The notes under the pieces were generated by a model, which saw nothing but the letters and a program-made list of their open reading frames with translations, was not told the DNA's origin and ran no database searches. A stretch of 10,330 nucleotides of DNA. Source: JAVZLQ01 sp049700035. GTDB taxonomy: Archaea; Thermoproteota; Bathyarchaeia; Bathyarchaeales; Bathycorpusculaceae. The stretch is taken from assembly GCA_049700035.1 (NCBI GenBank), contig JBNAWC010000041.1, forward strand, positions 1 to 10,330, written 5' to 3'. Of the stretch, positions 5,249 to 10,330 are shown piece after piece. A program made the translations under genes and the position numbers. Each line of letters begins with the position of its first letter. Position 1 is the stretch's first letter.

Positions 5249-5632
5249 ATGCCGATTAGGTACTTTGAAGCTTCAGACGTGAAAAAGCTTGTTGATGAAA
5301 TTGCCGCGAACCTAAACTTGTTCCATATAATACCGCAGTTTGTTTTTTGTGTGAGAAGCAAGGGTTCAAAATCCGCACGCACAATTGCGCGTATTCATGG
5401 TTTGGGCAAGATTTGGCAAGAAACGCTTAACCTTCCGCCAACATACATTATTGAGGTTATTTCCGAACGTTATGATAGACTATCGGAGGAGGAAAAAGAG
5501 AAGACGCTAATTCATGAGTTGTTGCATATTCCGCATGGTTTTTCTGGCGGTTTCAGACCACATAAGGGTTATGTCAGCCGAGAACGGGTTGAGCAGCTTT
5601 ACAAGAGGTGGAAGCAAAATAGGAATAAGTAG
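5249..5632 (+). CDS. putative zinc metallopeptidase (HExxH, phage-metallopeptidase-like)
   Basis: The 127-residue protein has a zincin motif HELLH at 89-93, followed by IPHGFSGGFRPH, in which His105 is the likely third zinc ligand. The preceding segment VFCVRSKGSKSARTIARIHG and the stretch IWQETLNLPPTYIIEVISE match my recollection of a small family of predicted archaeal metallopeptidases (COG4900-like, named for phage relatives); I recall no verified substrate. It is cytoplasmic, with no signal peptide or membrane helix. ATG 5249 is preceded by a TATA-like TTAATTTG at about 5211-5218 and has no ribosome-binding site, so the mRNA may be leaderless. The gene stands alone between tRNA-Arg and topoisomerase IB. 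The peptidase call rests on the motif; the substrate is unknown. Confidence 0.8.
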   Translation: MPIRYFEASDVKKLVDEIAANLNLFHIIPQFVFCVRSKGSKSARTIARIHGLGKIWQETLNLPPTYIIEVISERYDRLSEEEKEKTLIHELLHIPHGFSGGFRPHKGYVSRERVEQLYKRWKQNRNK

Positions 5633-5647
5633 AATCTGTGGTGAATG

Positions 5648-5655
5648 TTTTTAAG
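5648..5655 (+). promoter_or_regulatory. TATA-like box upstream of topoisomerase IB
   Basis: TTTTTAAG is at a distance that predicts transcription starting at about 5674-5682, just upstream of the candidate translation starts at 5691-5718. It limits how far upstream the coding region can begin. Confidence 0.4.
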
Positions 5656-5717
5656 CATCCGAAGATATTGAAGAGAGAAACAATTGCTGAATGGGATGAG
5701 CCACGGCTAAGCATAAA

Positions 5718-7343
5718 CTGAAAAGCTTATGGCATAATGGTGTCTACGTTCCACAACCAGAGTACAAGGGGTTCTCAATAAAAGTAAGGGGACAAACCAT
5801 AAAACTTGATGAAAAAACAGAGCAGATGGCAATCGCGTTAGTCAAAAAAGTGCAGTCTGCATCGCCGCCAGACAAGGTTTTCTACAAGAATTTCATCCAA
5901 GATTTTCTGCAGCGGCTCAAGAGAGAAAATCCGCAGCTAGATTTTTTGGAAACTTTCCTTGCTGAGCATGTAAAAAGCGTGGAGGAAAATGATTTTGACC
6001 CTCAAACGATTATTCAGGCTGAAATTGACTTTTCAGAAATTCTCGCGTATTTGGAACAGGAGAAGTTGAAGAAACAGAATTTAACGAAGGATGAGAAGAA
6101 GAGGATTGCAAAACAGCGAAAAGCTCAAAGGGAGGATTTGAAGAAAAAGTTTGGCTACGCGACTGTTAATGGGCGGCGAATAGAAATTGCAAACTGGACC
6201 GCGGAGCCTTCATGCATATTTATTGGTAGGGGCGACCACCCGAAGAGGGGCAGGTGGAAAGAGGGACCAAGCCAAGAGGATATCATTCTAAACCTTTCGC
6301 CAGATGCGCCTAGACCGCCTGGAAACTGGAAGGATATTGTTTGGGAGCCAGACAAGCTTTACATTGCTAAGTGGCAGGACAAGCTAACTGGAAAAATGAA
6401 GTATGTATGGTTTTCTGATTCCACATTCCTAAAACAGAGAAGGGAATATGAAAAGTTTAAGAAAGCCGAGAAGCTTGGCGATTTGATTCCGAAAATTGAA
6501 GAACATATAATGAAGAACCTTGACGCGAAGGATGAGGCGAGACGCAAAGTAGCCACGGTGAGTTGGTTAATTCACGCTTTGAACATGCGTGTAGGAGACG
6601 AAAAAGACCCTGGAGAGGCGGATACTGTTGGAGCGATAACATTGCGACCAGAGCATATTAAAATAGATGGGGATACATTGCATTTTGACTTTTTGGGGAA
6701 AGACGCGGTTAGGTGGGAAAAGTCAATTAAGGCGCCGCAATCTGCGATAAGAAACATTGAATATTATGCGAAAACTTGTAGGGAGTACCTGTTTGAGGGT
6801 ATAAACTCGAAGAAGGTTTCACGATTTCTTTCAGAAAAGATGAAGGGCTTAACAGCCAAAGTTTTTAGGACTTGGAGAACAACAAAGGCTGTTAGAGAAT
6901 ACTTGGAAAACTGCAAAGTTAGCGAGACAGACCCAGAATATGTAAAGCAGTTCCATGCGAAAATGGCGAACCTCGAAGGTGCAAAAATAGCCAACCATAA
7001 AAAGAAGATTCCAGCAAACTTTGATGAGAGACTGGCGAAAAAGGAGGCTAGGCTAAGGGAGTTGCAGTTTCAGTTAAAGGAGAGAGTTGAGAAGGGAAAA
7101 AGTACAGATGCAATCGCGGCAAGAATTGAAAAAGTGAAGCTGAACATCGATTTAATGAAGGAGACAAAAAAGTGGAATTTGGGAACTTCGCTTAAGTCCT
7201 ACATTGACCCACGGGTTTATGCACAGTGGGCTGCAAAAGTGAAATTTAACCCCGCGAAACTTTATCCAAAAACTTTACAGAAAAAGTTTAGCTGGGCATT
7301 AAAAGAACTGCTGAAAATGTATAATGTGCAGAAAAACAGTTAA
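5718..7343 (+). CDS. DNA topoisomerase IB, eukaryal/thaumarchaeal type
   Basis: This nuclear enzyme type relaxes positive and negative supercoils by nicking one strand through a 3'-phosphotyrosine link, then swivelling and religating. Numbering from CTG 5718 (541 residues), all five catalytic residues are present: Arg291 (ALNMRVGDEKD), Lys328 (FDFLGKDAVRW), Arg384 (LTAKVFRTWR), His427 (AKIANHKKK) and the nucleophile Tyr495 (LGTSLKSYIDPRV). The N-terminal DNA-clamp core (KSLWHNGVYVPQPEYKGFSI; IANWTAEP; GRGDHPKRGRWK) is also present. A charged coiled-coil linker lies at about 433-480. The start is unclear. Homology begins at about 5718, but the frame has no ATG, GTG or TTG between the in-frame TGA at 5697-5699 and ATG 5826. 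ATG 5826 would cut off 36 residues matching the family N-terminus. CTG 5718, a one-base slip from ATG 5696, or an assembly error are the options. The gene converges on the aminotransferase gene, 11 bases away. Confidence 0.93.
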   Translation: MKSLWHNGVYVPQPEYKGFSIKVRGQTIKLDEKTEQMAIALVKKVQSASPPDKVFYKNFIQDFLQRLKRENPQLDFLETFLAEHVKSVEENDFDPQTIIQAEIDFSEILAYLEQEKLKKQNLTKDEKKRIAKQRKAQREDLKKKFGYATVNGRRIEIANWTAEPSCIFIGRGDHPKRGRWKEGPSQEDIILNLSPDAPRPPGNWKDIVWEPDKLYIAKWQDKLTGKMKYVWFSDSTFLKQRREYEKFKKAEKLGDLIPKIEEHIMKNLDAKDEARRKVATVSWLIHALNMRVGDEKDPGEADTVGAITLRPEHIKIDGDTLHFDFLGKDAVRWEKSIKAPQSAIRNIEYYAKTCREYLFEGINSKKVSRFLSEKMKGLTAKVFRTWRTTKAVREYLENCKVSETDPEYVKQFHAKMANLEGAKIANHKKKIPANFDERLAKKEARLRELQFQLKERVEKGKSTDAIAARIEKVKLNIDLMKETKKWNLGTSLKSYIDPRVYAQWAAKVKFNPAKLYPKTLQKKFSWALKELLKMYNVQKNS

Positions 7344-7354
7344 GCCTTCACGTG

Positions 7355-8455
7355 TTACCCGCTAATGGCTTTCCATAAGGCTTCAAGTGCCAGTTGCAAG
7401 TTAGGATTTTCGGGGTTTATATTGCCGAGTCCAAGTCTAACCATGTTTGTTCGAACAAGCTTGTAGTCGCTTTTGAAGAGAAAGAAGGTGCCTGGTACTG
7501 GTGCCACGCTGTATTTGGGTATTGCCTTTTCATTAACCCACTTGTAAGTGTCTTTTATCGGCGTTTTCACCAAGTAAGTAACGCCAAATTTGTTTGGGAA
7601 ATATTCGAGTTTCTTTGCCTCCAGCCATTCTTCAGTCTCTCTTTTAAATGCGGTCCATTTCTGCTTGTGTTCCTCAAGCTTGTGCAGATATTCTTTCAAT
7701 AATTTTGCGGCTACTATTTGGACGATGTTAGAGCTATTCCCAATAGTGTTCAGCGTGTCAGCGTAAAGCGTGTCCACAAGCCTTTCTGAAGCTAAAGTCA
7801 CGCCTAGCCTTAATCCGCCGAGACCATACGCTTTAGTGAAGCTTGTTGTAGTTATGCCAAGCTCCTCATCAACGGAGAATATTGTCGGTATGCTTGCCCT
7901 TTCAAATTCCGCGTATATTTCATCGCACAACACGTAAAAGTCATATTCTCTAGCTATAGCCGTGACTTCCTCTAACTCATTTTTTGTGGCTACAGCTCCA
8001 CTTGGCGCATGGAGATTCGTAATGACAAGCAGTCCAGTTTTGTCCGAAACAATCTTTCGCAGAGAATCAGCGTCAAGCATATAATCATCTTCAGCCCGCC
8101 GTTTCAGCCTCTTTACACGTGGGAAATGTTCTTGAACTTGCCGCAGCAACGGCTCATATGTTGGGTACTCAACAACAGCCTCTTTCTTACGATTCTTTTC
8201 AGCCAAAACCCTTATTACGCGTACATTTTGACCAGATGCACCATCACCCGAAACGAAAACATTTCCCGAATTCACATGATACCTTTTTGCTAAAAGTTTC
8301 GTTGTCTCTGGGTTGCCGTGGGCATAATTGACGCTCAAGTCAACTTCGCCCAATGCCAAGTCAAGTTTTAGGTTTGCGAGTCCGCTCGAACGGAAATCGA
8401 ACTTAACGGTTGGCACTTTCACGTACCATTCGAGGTAAAACGAACGCCACTTCAT
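7355..8455 (-). CDS. PLP-dependent aminotransferase, class I/II (aspartate aminotransferase fold)
   Basis: The 366-residue enzyme moves an amino group between an amino acid and a 2-oxo acid through pyridoxal phosphate. Key residues of fold type I are visible: Lys208, the Schiff-base lysine (TSFTKAYGLGGLRLG); Arg216, which contacts the PLP phosphate; Asp178 (VLCDEIYAEF), which pairs with the pyridine nitrogen; Asn147 and the Pro-Ser-Gly turn (ITNLHAPSGA); and Arg340 near the end (NMVRLGLG), where the family binds the substrate carboxylate. It is slightly short for the family (390-400) and soluble. Substrate is not readable from the sequence. ATG 8455 has GTGA close upstream and a TATA-like TCTTAAGTAAAT at about 8482-8493. 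It lies 141 bases downstream of the zinc-ribbon gene on the same strand, so it probably has its own promoter. Confidence 0.9.
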   Translation of the reverse strand: MKWRSFYLEWYVKVPTVKFDFRSSGLANLKLDLALGEVDLSVNYAHGNPETTKLLAKRYHVNSGNVFVSGDGASGQNVRVIRVLAEKNRKKEAVVEYPTYEPLLRQVQEHFPRVKRLKRRAEDDYMLDADSLRKIVSDKTGLLVITNLHAPSGAVATKNELEEVTAIAREYDFYVLCDEIYAEFERASIPTIFSVDEELGITTTSFTKAYGLGGLRLGVTLASERLVDTLYADTLNTIGNSSNIVQIVAAKLLKEYLHKLEEHKQKWTAFKRETEEWLEAKKLEYFPNKFGVTYLVKTPIKDTYKWVNEKAIPKYSVAPVPGTFFLFKSDYKLVRTNMVRLGLGNINPENPNLQLALEALWKAISG

Positions 8456-8596
8456 ACTTCACGCCTTACTAATGCTTGAACATTTACTTAAGATAACCTT
8501 TTTGACCTACAATTGAAAGTCAAATCTAATGATTCTTGATTTTACTGAAACATCTTGCAAGAGTTCGTGAGACTCTTCTGCGATTCAGTTATGAGA

Positions 8597-9148
8597 TTAA
8601 GCAGGGGCTCCGCCAGGCGTCTTGGATGGTTCTGGCTCCATTTCCAAGGCTGGTCTTTTGTCTGTCATAAGTCCGAAGTATGGTGCTCTTCGCATCCCGT
8701 AATTGTAAAGGCGCGTGTAATAAGTTGCACTTTTCGTTATGAGTTTTGCTTGCCAGTTGAAGGCTGTTCTCCAGCGTTTTCCAGTTATCAGAATCACAAA
8801 GAAATTAATCACGTTCAATATGAATGCCGCGATGCCATATAACAGTATTATGATTCCGAAGGCTAAAGAGTATAAGAAGCCTATTATCCCTGTTAAAATA
8901 TTCCAAACGATTCTGACTAGCAGTTCGATGCGTGAGGCTTTTTCATCGAAGGGTATGGTTGCAGTTTGGACAATGTAGGATATTGGAATCTCTTCCACTG
9001 GCATTGGTTGAGGCGGTGGCGGAGGCGGAGGCAAAGCAGTCGCGCTTGCTCCACATGATGGGCAGAAGGTTGCATTTGGAGGTATTTCTTTACCGCAATT
9101 TGGACAGTGTGACATGACATCAACTTCTGCAGATTGGTCAGCTGGCAC
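8597..9148 (-). CDS. zinc-ribbon membrane protein with DUF4389-like C-terminus
   Basis: The 183-residue protein begins with a zinc ribbon (CPNCGKEIPPNATFCPSCGA, Cys15, 18, 29 and 32), followed by a run of Pro (PPPPPPPQP), then one or two long hydrophobic helices at about 81-122 (LLVRIVWNILTGIIGFLYSL; AFGIIILLYGIAAFILNVIN; FFVILITG). The cytoplasmic-looking segment ITGKRWRTAFNWQAKLITKS to YFGLMTDKRPALEME resembles the DUF4389 pattern (TG, RW, F, LxxDxxP). The tail is acidic and Pro-rich. Two starts are possible. GTG 9148 has AGGT a few bases upstream and lies six bases after the aRF1 stop. ATG 9115 begins MSHCPNC at the zinc ribbon itself. I prefer the first, because of its spacing in the operon. 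Zinc ribbons of this kind are common on archaeal membrane proteins of unknown role. Its tight coupling to aRF1 may be only convenience. Confidence 0.75.
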   Translation of the reverse strand: MPADQSAEVDVMSHCPNCGKEIPPNATFCPSCGASATALPPPPPPPQPMPVEEIPISYIVQTATIPFDEKASRIELLVRIVWNILTGIIGFLYSLAFGIIILLYGIAAFILNVINFFVILITGKRWRTAFNWQAKLITKSATYYTRLYNYGMRRAPYFGLMTDKRPALEMEPEPSKTPGGAPA

Positions 9149-9154
9149 TGAAAC

Positions 9155-10330
9155 CTATTGATTTTGTAGTTTAAATCGTAGGATTGCTGCGATTCCGCCG
9201 ACGGAATTTTTAAGCATATGTCCCTCTTCGGTTTCGCTTGAAATTATCTCCACTTCCGTGTTTGTGTACTCGGCTAATTGTGCAAAGTTCTCTATCAACT
9301 CTTGCGTTTCAGCAATTGACAAGGACGGTGCATTACATTTTGGACAAGGCTTGCCGGCGAGGTTCTGCTCGAAACTTGTCAACATGCTGCCCTTAATAGT
9401 TTGTTGTTCTTGGTAACCACATGCGCTACACTTCACCGTGACACGCATAATGTCAAGTCCTTCTGAAAGAAGCAGCGTTTTAACAGCGCCGGCCTCCAAA
9501 GCCTTTCGCACTTCATCTTCACCGTAAGTTGCCAGTCCCGTGTCATGTCCAATCTCGTAAAGGAACTGCTGGACAATCCGCCTCTCCTCGATGTAACGCA
9601 CTTTGCGCATTATTTCGGGAGCCTTGTCAACAACCTCCTTAACGCCTTGTTCGCCAACATAAGCAGTGTCCACAACGTCCAAAATCTTCTCTTTCAACAT
9701 ATAATTCAAGTAATCACCCTTCTCAAAATCATACTTTGTTGGTCCTGGACCAGCAATAATTATTCCCTTCAAATCCTCTATTGGCAGAAAAGTTTCATTC
9801 GCATGCTCGCCTACACGCCTAAAATAATCCTGGAGACGCATCTCCCTAAGCCTTTCATATCGTCTGGCTGATTGTCCACCAGCACGGGTTTTTCCAGGAA
9901 CACCAGAGCTTATCTCTCTAACTATTTCGAGTCTTCTCCCGCGAAGCGTTGCAAGCGTGGCGTCTGAAGAGTCAATTAGGATTATGCCATACGTTTCCTT
10001 TTCACGCAAAAGTTCTTGCAAATGCTCAGTGTGAAAACGCGAGTCACAACGATACAAGTAGATATTTATTGGTTCTGGCGGAATTATCACATACGTTTCT
10101 ATCCTTTCGCTTCCAGCGCCGTTCTGTGGAATTGCCCCGCAAAAGATTACAAGTCCAGTTTCTGGTGTTTCCTTGAAGAGTTTAAGGCGCTGCTGAACTT
10201 TCACTATGGCATCTTGGACGTTTTTGCGTGTAGTCGTGGATTTGATGTTGGAGGCTGTTCCATACTCATCTCTAAGCATGTTCATGACTTCGCTTATCTG
10301 TTTTCCAGGCGGAATATAAAGCGATACGAG
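9155..10330 (-). CDS. prf1: peptide chain release factor aRF1 (N-terminal end outside the window)
   Basis: Archaeal/eukaryal class-I release factor, which recognises all three stop codons in the ribosomal A site and triggers peptide release. The 391 readable residues hold the domains in order. In the codon-reading domain, TASNIKS (28-31) and YRCDSRF (93-99) match the family NIKS and YxCxxxF motifs. The catalytic loop is AGGQSARRYERLRE (GGQ at 151-153). The C-terminal domain carries a zinc site (CSAC, 301-304; CPKC, 329-332). The frame is open beyond ATG 10285 to the window edge as LVSLYIPPGKQISEV, an expected family segment, so this ATG is internal and roughly 25-30 residues are missing at the N-terminus. 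It lies upstream of the zinc-ribbon membrane gene in a two-gene operon with a gap of six bases. Confidence 0.97.
   Translation of the reverse strand, partial: LVSLYIPPGKQISEVMNMLRDEYGTASNIKSTTTRKNVQDAIVKVQQRLKLFKETPETGLVIFCGAIPQNGAGSERIETYVIIPPEPINIYLYRCDSRFHTEHLQELLREKETYGIILIDSSDATLATLRGRRLEIVREISSGVPGKTRAGGQSARRYERLREMRLQDYFRRVGEHANETFLPIEDLKGIIIAGPGPTKYDFEKGDYLNYMLKEKILDVVDTAYVGEQGVKEVVDKAPEIMRKVRYIEERRIVQQFLYEIGHDTGLATYGEDEVRKALEAGAVKTLLLSEGLDIMRVTVKCSACGYQEQQTIKGSMLTSFEQNLAGKPCPKCNAPSLSIAETQELIENFAQLAEYTNTEVEIISSETEEGHMLKNSVGGIAAILRFKLQNQ

Noticed and set aside
5826..7343. Topoisomerase IB starting at ATG 5826
   Set aside because: It would remove about 36 residues upstream that are in frame and match the family N-terminus (SLWHNGVYVPQPEYKGFSI).

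Overview
The window reads as archaeal chromosomal DNA, most likely from the Thermoproteota/Thaumarchaeota side of the tree, with Bathyarchaeia-like lineages the best guess. The grounds are an archaeal/eukaryal class-I release factor (aRF1, with NIKS and GGQ motifs), a eukaryal-type DNA topoisomerase IB (among archaea known mainly from Thaumarchaeota and relatives), archaeal TATA-like boxes, GGTGA/GGAGG ribosome-binding sites, and frequent TTG/GTG starts. The lineage is inferred from gene content; no search was run.

Layout. 3-239: C-terminal end of an unrecognised + strand gene. 395-774 (-): the remains of a small polytopic membrane protein, readable only by joining three frames. 922-2760 (-): a secreted, membrane-anchored protein with a beta-propeller and calcium-binding type-3 repeats, starting at TTG. 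3111-3356 (+): a small two-helix membrane protein. 3360-3806 (-) and 3899-4060 (+): two divergent ribbon-helix-helix (RHH) regulators around a perfect 14-bp palindrome. 4074-4520 (-): an MscL channel whose cytoplasmic helix appears to sit at the N-terminus. 4663-4836 (+): a 57-residue Lys/Gly-rich protein bracketed by a 21-bp direct repeat. 4851-4925 (-) tRNA-Ile(GAT) and 5009-5084 (+) tRNA-Arg(TCG). 5249-5632 (+): an HExxH metallopeptidase-like protein. 5718-7343 (+): topoisomerase IB with all five catalytic residues but no ordinary start codon. 7355-8455 (-): a PLP aminotransferase. 8597-9148 (-): a zinc-ribbon/DUF4389-like membrane protein, directly downstream of aRF1 (9155 to beyond the window end, -).

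Most genes look like independent housekeeping or envelope units. The only clear operon is aRF1 followed by the zinc-ribbon membrane protein. Three tail-to-tail gene pairs are separated by only 3-13 bases, so their transcripts must terminate within or overlap each other.

The points most worth a second look are the MscL helix relocation, the shared palindrome and tandem triple RHH fold, the hidden frameshifted membrane gene, the anomalous topoisomerase start, and the small glycine-periodic basic protein. I found no CRISPR array, insertion sequence, phage module or recognisable new defence system.
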